64,000 bases of DNA. Source: Komagataeibacter intermedius TF2. GTDB lineage: Bacteria > Pseudomonadota > Alphaproteobacteria > Acetobacterales > Acetobacteraceae. The translations under genes and the position numbers were made by a program. Numbering within the stretch: the first letter of the stretch is position 1; each line of letters starts with the position of its first letter. The notes beneath the pieces are model-generated. The model saw nothing but the letters and a program-made list of their open reading frames with translations. It searched no databases and was not told the DNA's origin. Shown here one piece after another: positions 49,016 through 56,653 of this stretch. Location: positions 152,935 through 216,934 of the forward strand of contig NZ_BANF01000010.1 in the NCBI RefSeq assembly GCF_000964425.1, given 5' to 3'.

Positions 49016-49870
49016 CTAGACCCACCCGCGCAGTAGCGCGCCCATGACCGCCAGCCTGTCGCCCACGCCACGGGGGGATGCACTCCCATCGCCATCCACC
49101 CGCCCACGCATGTCCCGCAGGCCGAGGACGGCGGGCAGGCCCGTGGCAAGGGCGGCACGCGGCAGGCGTGGCCCCTCACGCACCATGTCCAGCCATTCGC
49201 GTCCCTGCTGGCGCAACCCGTCGCGCAGGGATGCGATCTGGGCAGGCGTGGCCTGCCCGGTCCGCAGGCTGTCGCGCGTCAGGCCAACATGCGCCAGCGC
49301 ATCTTCGGGCAACGGGCAGCGCCCCGCGCGCAGCACGGCGGGCAGGTAGCGCACCAGCGCCCCTACGCCATAAATCCCGCCCATGAGGCGTATGCGCGAC
49401 AGCAGCGTGGATTCGGTAAACCCCGCCGCCTGCGCCATGGCGACCTGCACGCCCCCCGCGCCATCCAGCATGGACGCCTGCCATGCCGCCCGGTCAGGCA
49501 GGCCATCGAGTTCACATTCGCGTGCCATGATGATGCCCTCCAGCGTTTCACGCCGCACCATGCCACGATCCAGCAGATCCAGCAGGGCCACCGCCGTGTC
49601 GTGACGCTGCGCATTGCCGCTTTCCAGCACGTCGCGCCACCACTGCAGCCGGATCAGGCCCGCCATCGGCCCCGCCACCGCCCATGATGCAGGGGTCGCA
49701 ACCGCCCGCGTGCATTCATGGTTGAAGGCGATCAGCACCATCGCCGCCATGCGCGCGGCCGATGGCACGAACAGCGCGCAGAAGAAGCGGTCCGGGTCGG
49801 CACGACGCGCGTCATGCAGGAACGACGCCCCCCCTGCCACCGGCGGGCATGCATCCATCTGGCCCGTCAT
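49016..49870 (-). CDS. Squalene/phytoene synthase family protein (NDUFAF6-like)
   Basis: The 284-residue protein has the all-helical squalene/phytoene synthase fold, with segments DRFFCALFVPSAARMAAM, IRLQWWRDVLES, and a second-half region GGIYGVGALVRYLPAVL. The two Asp-rich DxxxD catalytic motifs of true synthases are not evident. This makes it closer to the NDUFAF6-like group linked to complex I assembly than to hopanoid HpnC/HpnD. No terpene genes are nearby. In many alphaproteobacteria a gene of this family lies after yajC-secDF; here yajC is only a few genes away. Confidence 0.8.
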   Translation of the reverse strand: MTGQMDACPPVAGGASFLHDARRADPDRFFCALFVPSAARMAAMVLIAFNHECTRAVATPASWAVAGPMAGLIRLQWWRDVLESGNAQRHDTAVALLDLLDRGMVRRETLEGIIMARECELDGLPDRAAWQASMLDGAGGVQVAMAQAAGFTESTLLSRIRLMGGIYGVGALVRYLPAVLRAGRCPLPEDALAHVGLTRDSLRTGQATPAQIASLRDGLRQQGREWLDMVREGPRLPRAALATGLPAVLGLRDMRGRVDGDGSASPRGVGDRLAVMGALLRGWV

Positions 49871-49999
49871 GGCGTTTGATCCGGAAGGCGTGGCGCAGGG
49901 GTGTTCATATGTCCGTCACTTGACGCACCCGCTCCACACCCATAGCAATCTTGGTATGGCGGCTTCATGCCGCTCCTTGCAATTCCCAGGAGAATGTTC

Positions 50000-50608
50000 A
50001 TGGCTTTCGAATTGCCGTCCCTTCCCTTCGCCTATAATGCCCTTGCCAACCGTGGCATGTGCCAGGAAACGCTGGAACTGCATCATGACAAGCACCATCA
50101 GGCCTATGTGACGGCGCTGAACGGATTTGTCGAATCCAAGCCGGAACTGCAGGGCAAGTCGCTTGAGGAAATCATCCTCATGGTCAAGGGCAAGCCTGAC
50201 CAGGCGCCCGTGTTCAACAATGCGGGACAGCACTGGAACCACATCCTGTTCTGGCAGAACCTTGCCCCCAAGGGCGGCGAGATCCCCCACGCCCTGTCCA
50301 AGAAGCTGGTCGAGGATTTCGGCAGCATCGAAAAGTTCAAGGCCGACTTCAAGGCAGCCGCCGCGTCGCAGTTCGGATCGGGCTGGGCATGGCTGGTTCT
50401 GGGGTCCGACGGCAAGCTGAAGGTGACCAAGACCGGCAACGGCTCCAACCCGCTGGCCGAAGGCCAGGGCAAGGTGCTGCTGGGTCTGGACGTGTGGGAA
50501 CACTCCTACTACCTCGACTTCCGCAACCGTCGTCCCGACTACATCACCAACTACCTGGACAAGCTGGCCAACTACGAGTTCGCCGAAGCGCAGCTCCAGT
50601 CCGCCTGA
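50000..50608 (+). CDS. sodB: Superoxide dismutase, Fe type
   Basis: SodB dismutates superoxide, important for an organism with high respiratory flux. Metal ligands are His28 (ELHHDKHHQAYV), the His in GQHWNHILFW, and Asp/His in LGLDVWEHSYYLDF. The Gln in NNAGQHWNH matches the outer-sphere Gln of Fe enzymes rather than Mn enzymes. Length is 202 residues. AGGAG is seven bases before the ATG at 50000; an 11-codon upstream extension lacks such a site. Two terminators in a row follow the gene. Confidence 0.94.
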   Translation: MAFELPSLPFAYNALANRGMCQETLELHHDKHHQAYVTALNGFVESKPELQGKSLEEIILMVKGKPDQAPVFNNAGQHWNHILFWQNLAPKGGEIPHALSKKLVEDFGSIEKFKADFKAAAASQFGSGWAWLVLGSDGKLKVTKTGNGSNPLAEGQGKVLLGLDVWEHSYYLDFRNRRPDYITNYLDKLANYEFAEAQLQSA

Positions 50609-50633
50609 TTGCCTGTTTTCAGGTAACAGACCG

Positions 50634-50661
50634 AAAAACCCGGCCTTGCGCCGGGTTTTTT
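50634..50661 (+). terminator. Rho-independent terminator of sodB
   Basis: AAAAACCCGGC and GCCGGGTTTTTT form a strong A/T-flanked stem with a 5-base loop directly after sodB. The A-run on the left also makes it work in reverse. Confidence 0.9.
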
Positions 50662-50711
50662 GCATCTGGGGCCGTCTGAAACGCCTGCCGGGGGACATAG
50701 CGGGAAATCCC

Positions 50712-50741
50712 AAGGCGGCTTCAGGACAGGCCGCCTTTTTT
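50712..50741 (+). terminator. Second, tandem terminator after sodB
   Basis: AAGGCGGC and GCCGCCTT form an 8-bp stem with a 10-base loop, followed by TTTT, 50 bases beyond the first terminator. The space between has no gene. Confidence 0.8.
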
Positions 50742-50799
50742 GAAACAGGGCTGCGCCAGGAATCCCGGTTCCTGTCAATGGGTCGTTACAGACGGCTTC

Positions 50800-52233
50800 T
50801 CATACCCGCGAATGCGCCCGCGTACCCAGCGCCCGCAGAGGGGTGCCGCGCATCAGTTCCACCTCGATCTGTTCCAGCGTCATGCCGCGCGTTTCGGGCA
50901 CCCGCAGCAGCACCATGACCATAAACACCGCATTCAGCCCGGCATATCCCCACAGCACCCGGTCCGCCCCCAGTATTTCCAGCCCGGTCAGGAACGTGGC
51001 GCTGACCAGCATGTTGGCCACCCAGTTGGCGCAGGTGGAACACGCCATGCCGAACTCACGCCCGCGCAGCGGCAGGATCTCGGCACAGAGCAGCCACGTC
51101 AGCGGTCCCGCCGCAAACGCGAACGCCGCGACAAACACCAGCATGAACACCCCCATAAGCAGCCGCATGCCCGGCATGGGCGGCATGCCCCCCGCCACCA
51201 CGGCAGCCTGCGCACCCATGGCCAGCGCCATGACGGCAAAGCCGCCGATCAGCATGGGCCTGCGCCCGATCCGGTCCACGCAGGTCGTGGCGATACAGGT
51301 GGACAGCAGGTTGATGATCCCGATTCCCACCGGTCCCCACACCTGCATGTAATGGCCATACCCCGCCAGCCCGATGATGTAGGGCGCGTAGTACAGCACC
51401 GCGTTGATGCCGGAAAACTGCTGCGCCACCTGCAGCCCCACCGCCAGCCACATGGCCCGGCGGCAGTTTGGGTCTTTCATGAAACTGCCGATCCCGTCGC
51501 GGCGGGCGGCCAGGCGGGCCATGATCGCATTGCGTTCAGCCATGACCAGCCGGGGCAGGCCACGCAGTTCAATCAGCACGCGCCGCGCATCGCGTTCGCG
51601 CCCCTGCGCCAGCAGCCAGCGCGGGCTGGGCGGCAGGAACAGCACCCCCATCATGAACACAAGGCCGGGAAATCCCACCACGCCCAGCATCCACCGCCAT
51701 CCGCCAAAATAGGAAAACAGCCCGTCGGATACGAACGCGGCGAGCAGTCCGCACGAAATCATGAGCTGGTAGCCCAGTATCATCGCGCCCCGACGTCCGG
51801 AATCGGCAATTTCGGCAATATAAAGTGGCGTGGCGAACGTGGTCGCCCCGGTCGCCAGCCCCAGCAGCAGCCGCGCCAGCATGAGCGAACGGTACGACGT
51901 GGCTTCGGCGCATAACAGGGGACCAACCACGAACAGGGCCGCCGTCAGCACCAGCGTGCGCTTGCGCCCGCAGCGATGCGACAGCCACGCAGCCCCCAGC
52001 ACGCCCATTGCCGCACCCAGCAGCATGACGCCAACCATGGATTCGCGCTGGAAATCCGACAGGACGAATTCCTGCGTGATCAGGTCCAGCGCACCGGACA
52101 TGACCCCCGTATCAAGCCCGAACAGGATGCCCGACAATGCCGCCAGGCCACCAATCAACCCCGCGCGTCCCCGCAGGACCGGCCCATGCCGGATGGTGGG
52201 ACCTGTCTCTGCATCGTCGCGCTGCCTGTGCAT
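50800..52233 (-). CDS. MFS sugar porter
   Basis: This 12-helix transporter of the major facilitator sugar-porter group has 477 residues. Diagnostic motifs are GILFGLDTGVMSGAL in helix 1, HRCGRKRTL between helices 2 and 3, PPSPRWLL after helix 6, VGLQVAQQFSGINAVLYYAPYI in helix 7, and PETRGMTLEQIE at the end. The ATG at 52233 has AGGAG eight bases upstream. The substrate is probably a hexose or pentose by proton symport, but cannot be specified. A 15-bp dyad lies 41 bases before the start. It is on the same strand as yajC, which lies 93 bases upstream. Confidence 0.92.
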   Translation of the reverse strand: MHRQRDDAETGPTIRHGPVLRGRAGLIGGLAALSGILFGLDTGVMSGALDLITQEFVLSDFQRESMVGVMLLGAAMGVLGAAWLSHRCGRKRTLVLTAALFVVGPLLCAEATSYRSLMLARLLLGLATGATTFATPLYIAEIADSGRRGAMILGYQLMISCGLLAAFVSDGLFSYFGGWRWMLGVVGFPGLVFMMGVLFLPPSPRWLLAQGRERDARRVLIELRGLPRLVMAERNAIMARLAARRDGIGSFMKDPNCRRAMWLAVGLQVAQQFSGINAVLYYAPYIIGLAGYGHYMQVWGPVGIGIINLLSTCIATTCVDRIGRRPMLIGGFAVMALAMGAQAAVVAGGMPPMPGMRLLMGVFMLVFVAAFAFAAGPLTWLLCAEILPLRGREFGMACSTCANWVANMLVSATFLTGLEILGADRVLWGYAGLNAVFMVMVLLRVPETRGMTLEQIEVELMRGTPLRALGTRAHSRV

Positions 52234-52274
52234 CCTGCCTGCTCCTGATGTTACAGGATGCAACGGCAGAACGC

Positions 52275-52289
52275 GGGTGAAGTTCACCC
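52275..52289. promoter_or_regulatory. Operator-like dyad upstream of the sugar porter
   Basis: GGGTGAA-G-TTCACCC is a perfect 7-bp inverted repeat with a single central base. A one-base centre cannot form an RNA hairpin loop, so it is better seen as a protein-binding site in DNA. Confidence 0.4.
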
Positions 52290-52326
52290 CCCATCCACAG
52301 CCGCGCGGGGATTAAGGGGGCGGGAC

Positions 52327-52710
52327 TTACTTCGCCGGCTTGTCGGGCGTGGAGTCGTTGGCGGGCGTGGACGCGCTGGTAATGACCGAACCCAGCGTAT
52401 CGCGTATTACGGTCACCCGCACGTTCGGCGCGATTTCGACCTCGACCTCGTTCGACTCCGCCTGCACCTTCTGCACCACGCCGATGACGCCACCCGCCGT
52501 CAGCACCCGGTCGCCACGGCGCAGGGAGGCAATCTGGTTGCGCAGCTGCTTCTGCTTGACCTGCTGCGGGCGAATCAGCAGGAAATAGAAAATGGCGAAC
52601 ATGGCCACATACGGCAGCATGGCCATGATGCCATCACCACTGAGCAGCCCACCGCCAGCCGACTGGGCATGCGCGGACGTTGTTAAAAAATCATTGATAA
52701 TAGAAGGCAT
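52327..52710 (-). CDS. yajC: Preprotein translocase subunit YajC
   Basis: YajC is a small accessory of the SecDF-YajC complex. The 127-residue protein has one transmembrane helix (MLPYVAMFAIFYFLLIRPQQVKQKQLRN), a conserved cytoplasmic part (IASLRRGDRVLTAGGVIGVV) and a variable Thr/Pro/Asp tail. secD and secF, which normally follow, are absent here; an MFS gene comes next. It is divergent from the DUF815 gene, 172 bases apart. Confidence 0.95.
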   Translation of the reverse strand: MPSIINDFLTTSAHAQSAGGGLLSGDGIMAMLPYVAMFAIFYFLLIRPQQVKQKQLRNQIASLRRGDRVLTAGGVIGVVQKVQAESNEVEVEIAPNVRVTVIRDTLGSVITSASTPANDSTPDKPAK

Positions 52711-52882
52711 TACGATCTTTCCGGCATAATGAAGGATTGAACGGGTTGCGGGTTTGACATGCGGACCATAGTTTTCGCCTGTTTCCCGTCAAGGCGTTCG
52801 CCTGTCCCGCACGGCCAACGCGCTCCGGATCGCCTGGTGGCATATGCTACCGCACTCAGTCATGCTGGAATCAGGAACGACG

Positions 52883-53749
52883 ATGGACAGCACCACCCTT
52901 CCCCTTCTCGAACGCATTGCCACGGCCCTTGAACGGCTGTCCCCGCCTGCGCCTTCGCTGGCCGGGCTGGAGCAGGCGGACGCCTTCATCTGGCATCCCG
53001 GCCTTGGCCGCCTGACCGCCGTGCCCCATGTCGCCCACGTGGACATGGACCTGCTGCAGGGCATTGACCGGCAGCGGAAGATGCTGCTGGACAACACGCT
53101 GCATTTCGCCCGTGGCCTGCCCGCCAACAACGCCATGCTGTGGGGCGCGCGCGGCATGGGCAAGTCATCGCTGGTCAAGGCCGCCCACGCGCAGGCGAAC
53201 CTGGTGGACGGCAAACCCGCGGCCCCGGGCAAGGGACGGCTGGTACTGGTTGAAATCCAGCGCGAGGACCTGTCCACGCTGCCCGACCTGCTGGCGCTGC
53301 TGCGTGAAAGCCCGCGCCGTTTCATCGTCTTCTGCGACGACCTGTCGTTCGAGCGCGAGGACGCGGATTACAAGGCCCTGAAATCGGTGCTGGACGGCGG
53401 CATCGCCGGGCGGCCGCAGAACGTGCTGTTCTACGCCACGTCCAACCGCCGCCACCTGATGCCGCGCGAGATGATCGAGAACGAAAGTTCGACCGCCATC
53501 AACACGTCCGAAGCGACAGAGGAAAAGGTCTCGCTGTCCGACCGCTTCGGCCTGTGGATCGGATTCCACAACTGTGCGCAGGACACGTTCATGGACATGG
53601 TCCGCGCCTATGCGAAGGAACGCAGTCTGCCGATTACGGATGCGGACCTGACCCGGCGCGCCAATGCGTGGTCGCTGTCGCGCGGCGGCCGGTCGGGGCG
53701 TGTCGCGTTCCAGTTCATTGAAGACCTCAGCGCGGAACTTTCTGCGTGA
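52883..53749 (+). CDS. DUF815 family AAA+-type ATPase
   Basis: This is a 288-residue P-loop ATPase of the DUF815 family. Walker A is GARGMGKSSLVKA (about residue 88), and Walker B-like residues are in FIVFCDDLSFERED (about 140). A SNRRHLM segment fits sensor 1. The C-terminal half includes an arginine-rich region, SLSRGGRSGRVAFQF. The ATG at 52883 has AGGA seven bases upstream; two ATGs further up (52862 and 52844) are alternatives. No function is established. The pairing with yajC is shared with other alphaproteobacteria. Confidence 0.86.
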   Translation: MDSTTLPLLERIATALERLSPPAPSLAGLEQADAFIWHPGLGRLTAVPHVAHVDMDLLQGIDRQRKMLLDNTLHFARGLPANNAMLWGARGMGKSSLVKAAHAQANLVDGKPAAPGKGRLVLVEIQREDLSTLPDLLALLRESPRRFIVFCDDLSFEREDADYKALKSVLDGGIAGRPQNVLFYATSNRRHLMPREMIENESSTAINTSEATEEKVSLSDRFGLWIGFHNCAQDTFMDMVRAYAKERSLPITDADLTRRANAWSLSRGGRSGRVAFQFIEDLSAELSA

Positions 53750-54034
53750 ACATGATCCATAACATGGATTGATCCCCGTCCTGCCTGTCATGCTGGCGCC
53801 ATTACCCGCGCCCATGGCGACGGCAGATGGAACGAGGAGGCAGCCGGGGAAATGGCCCGGCAATATATTACAAAACATTATGGCGCTGAACCATTTGCCC
53901 TGGGGGTAAAAAACATCCTTAATATCGCCATGGCGGCGCGATACGGTCAGACATGCCCTACCCCCGGCATGTGACCGGCATCCTGTCCCATGGCACATCC
54001 GGCTGCCATGCCCTGTTAACAGTCAAGAGAGACA
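53750..54034 (+). other. 285-base gap before the Rieske gene
   Basis: This region holds a 6-bp hairpin just after DUF815 (ATCCAT/ATGGAT, 53755-53769), another hairpin (GCCGGG/CCCGGC, 53843-53861) followed by AATATATTA, and the AT-rich start of a likely promoter region. No coding frame could be supported. Confidence 0.4.
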
Positions 54035-55156
54035 ATGGATCAGTCGTTATCGCCCGACAGCATGCAGTCCTCCGCCCCGGTCACCGGGCGGGATCTGCGC
54101 CGCATTCGTGCCAACCCCGATTTCTGGTACCCCGTTGCGTGGTCACGGGAACTGAAGCCGGGCAAGACCATAGGCACCCGCTATGCCGGGCAGCCCATTG
54201 CCCTGGTCCGCCCCAAGGAAGGCGGCGGCGTATTCGCGCTGGAAGACCGCTGCGCCCACCGTCAGGTCCCGCTGAGCAAGGGCACCGTCAAGGGCGAGTC
54301 AGTCCAGTGCTGCTATCACGGCTGGGCCTATGGCCGGTCGGGCCGCTGCATTGACGTGCCCTATCTGGGCAAGGGCAAGCTGCCCAACGGCGTGCGCACC
54401 TACCCCGTGCGGGAGGTTGACGGCCTGATCTTCGTTTTCCCCGGAGACCCGGCCAAGGCCGGGACAACACCCTTCCCCCGTCTGGCGGAAGTGGCCAACC
54501 CCGCCTACAAGACCCGCCGCTTCGGCCAGCTTGTGCACTGCCACTACAGCTTCATGCACGAGAACCTGATGGACATGAACCACCAGTTCATGCACATGAA
54601 GCAGATGGGCCAGATGAAGCCCCGCTTCCTGGGGCAGGAACGTGGCCCCGGACTGGTGGAAGCCCGCTACAGCTTCGCCCGCACCAGCGGCAAGCAGCCG
54701 CTTGGCGAGGCGCTGATCTTTGGCCAGAAGCGCGATAACAGCGAAAAATTCGCCCATCGCGACGTCATGACCATCCGCACGGTCTATCCTTACCAGACGC
54801 TTCATATCCAGACGGGCGACAGCGCCCCGGTCATGGACCTGTGGATTGCATACGTGCCGCAGGACGAAGCGGAACTGACCAACCGGGTGTTCGGACTGCT
54901 ATCGATCAAGCGGCCGGGCGTTCCGGGCCTGCTGGATCTGGCATGGCCATTCCTGACCGCGTTTACCGAACGGATTTTCCGTGAAGACCGCGAGATCGTG
55001 GAACTGGAACAGAACGCCTGGTACGAACAGGGCGGCGACCGCAACCAGGAAATCTTCCCGGTCATATGCAACCTGCGCGAACTGCTGGTGGAATGCGGAC
55101 TGCCAGCCGGACAGGACACGCCCGCACCCGTCGCAAGGGGCGCCTCAAGCGCATGA
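54035..55156 (+). CDS. Rieske-type non-heme iron oxygenase, VanA-like
   Basis: The 373-residue protein has an N-terminal Rieske 2Fe-2S domain with Cys73, His75, Cys92 and His95 (CAH...CCYH), and a C-terminal catalytic domain with mononuclear-iron ligands in NLMDMNHQFMH (Asp181, His184, His188). The spacing is canonical, so it should be active. Such enzymes hydroxylate or demethylate aromatic or lipid substrates, using a separate reductase; none is encoded here. Its stop codon overlaps the next gene's start (ATGA). The substrate is unknown. Confidence 0.88.
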   Translation: MDQSLSPDSMQSSAPVTGRDLRRIRANPDFWYPVAWSRELKPGKTIGTRYAGQPIALVRPKEGGGVFALEDRCAHRQVPLSKGTVKGESVQCCYHGWAYGRSGRCIDVPYLGKGKLPNGVRTYPVREVDGLIFVFPGDPAKAGTTPFPRLAEVANPAYKTRRFGQLVHCHYSFMHENLMDMNHQFMHMKQMGQMKPRFLGQERGPGLVEARYSFARTSGKQPLGEALIFGQKRDNSEKFAHRDVMTIRTVYPYQTLHIQTGDSAPVMDLWIAYVPQDEAELTNRVFGLLSIKRPGVPGLLDLAWPFLTAFTERIFREDREIVELEQNAWYEQGGDRNQEIFPVICNLRELLVECGLPAGQDTPAPVARGASSA

Positions 55157-56163
55157 GCGTGCAGGGAATACATGGTTCCGGCACCTTACTGGAGGCCGGT
55201 GAATACCGCCTGCGTGAAGTCCGCACATCTGATGCGGGCACCATGCACAGGCTGATCAATGACTGGAGCGTGGTGCGGATGCTCAGCCGCGTTCCCTTCC
55301 CCTACTCGCTGGCGCTGACCGAGGAATGGATCGCCGCGACCATTGAACAGTCGCAGCGCGGGGAAGCCTACCATTTCGCCATTACGTGCCCGTCATCCGA
55401 TACGCCCGATTCGCTGATCGGGTGTATCGGCCTGCGCATCAATGCCGCCGACCGGTCCTGCTCGCTGGGGTACTGGGTGGGGCGCGCGCACTGGAACCGC
55501 AAGGTCGCCACCACCACAGCAGGCCGTCTGGCGCGCTGGGCGCTGGCCAACCTGCCGGTGGAACGTCTGACCGCATCTGCGGCACATGACAACCATGCCT
55601 CCATCGCCGTGCTGCGCCGGATCGGTTTCCGGGAAAATGGAACGGGGTCGCAGGAATTCGTTTCACGCGGGGGGGAATACCCCGTCCGCCTGTTCGAGGC
55701 GCGCCATGCCGACCTGTCGGGGGACGCAATGGCCGAGGAAATGGCCCAGGTGACGGACAGCACCCGCAAAGTCGTGCTGGTCGCGGCCGTGGCGCTGGTG
55801 GATTCGGACGCCCGCGTGCTGCTGGCCCGACGGCCCGAAGGCAAGTCGATGGCAGGCCTGTGGGAATTCCCCGGCGGCAAGGTCGAAACGGGGGAAACGC
55901 CCGAACAGGCCCTGATCCGCGAACTGGATGAGGAACTGGGGCTGGATGTCGCCCGCTCCTGCCTTGCGCCGTTTACGTTCGTTTCCCACGATTACGGGCA
56001 TTTTCACCTGCTCATGCCCATCTATGTCTGTCACCGGTGGAAAAACACACCCACCCCGCGGGAAGGACAGACACTGGAATGGGTGGCAGCCGACAGGCTG
56101 CGCGATTACCCCATGCCCGATGCCGACCGCCCCCTGATCCCGCTGCTGCAGGATCTGCTTTAG
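55153..56163 (+). CDS. mutT: GNAT acetyltransferase - MutT (Nudix) fusion protein
   Basis: This is a two-domain protein of 336 residues. Residues about 15-185 are a GNAT acetyltransferase (REVRTSDAGTMHRLI; SLGYWVGRAHWNRKVATTTA; HDNHASIAVLRRIGF). Residues 205-336 are a Nudix hydrolase of the MutT type with a complete Nudix box at 242-264 (GKVETGETPEQAL, then RELDEELGL). The second half probably sanitises 8-oxo-dGTP. The ATG at 55153 overlaps the Rieske stop codon, so the frame reading further upstream belongs to that gene. The 3' end overlaps the end of the convergent SMP-30 remnant by four bases. The acetyltransferase substrate is unknown. Confidence 0.88.
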   Translation: MSVQGIHGSGTLLEAGEYRLREVRTSDAGTMHRLINDWSVVRMLSRVPFPYSLALTEEWIAATIEQSQRGEAYHFAITCPSSDTPDSLIGCIGLRINAADRSCSLGYWVGRAHWNRKVATTTAGRLARWALANLPVERLTASAAHDNHASIAVLRRIGFRENGTGSQEFVSRGGEYPVRLFEARHADLSGDAMAEEMAQVTDSTRKVVLVAAVALVDSDARVLLARRPEGKSMAGLWEFPGGKVETGETPEQALIRELDEELGLDVARSCLAPFTFVSHDYGHFHLLMPIYVCHRWKNTPTPREGQTLEWVAADRLRDYPMPDADRPLIPLLQDLL

Positions 56164-56559
56164 CCCAGCGGAATATCCCGCAAGGCCGCCAGTTCGGCAG
56201 CGGGGAACGGAACCGGCTGCTGTCCCGGCACGTCCACCTGAAAACTGAACAGGCTGCCCGCCTGCGGCATCTGCGCCAGACGGTCGGGCGGCGTATTCTT
56301 CCGCGCTGTCGTAATATACGCCGTGCGCAGGTCGGGCCCGCCAAAGGCCACCTTGGTCACGTTCAGCGCCCCCGGCACGGGAATGGATGGCAGGGACGTA
56401 CCATCGGGCTGGAAACGCACGATCCGTCCCCCGTTCCATACGCCAACCCAGAGATTGCCCATGCTATCGACCACCACCCCGTCGGGGTAGCCGTCATCGA
56501 TCCGCGCGAACACCCGCCGGTTCGACAGGCTGCCATCTTCGGCCAGGTCGAACACGTAA
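56160..56559 (-). pseudogene. SMP-30/gluconolactonase gene, 3' part (cut by IS630)
   Basis: This is the C-terminal 130-odd codons of an SMP-30/gluconolactonase/LRE-type beta-propeller, ending LAALRDIPLG. The metal-binding Asp of the family is in GYPDGVVVDSMGNLW. Joined to the 5' part at 57731-58257 after removal of the IS element and one TAA copy, the reading frame is continuous (927 bases, 308 residues; junction PAGIIY-VFDLAED). The frame is intact on both sides, so the insertion is recent or the gene is dispensable. A GTG at 56555 could restart translation of the C-terminal part, but it lacks the first propeller blades. Confidence 0.88.
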
Positions 56560-56575
56560 TACCAACCATTGTTTG
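56560..56575 (+). repeat. Left inverted repeat of the IS630 element
   Basis: Reads TACCAACCATTGTTTG; pairs with the right end at 14 of 16 positions. Confidence 0.85.
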
Positions 56576-56653
56576 GCCTGACTCACGGGGTACCCATCGG
56601 TTTAAAAATGTGATTCATAGGATGCAGACCATTCTCTGAAGGAGGCATTCTGG

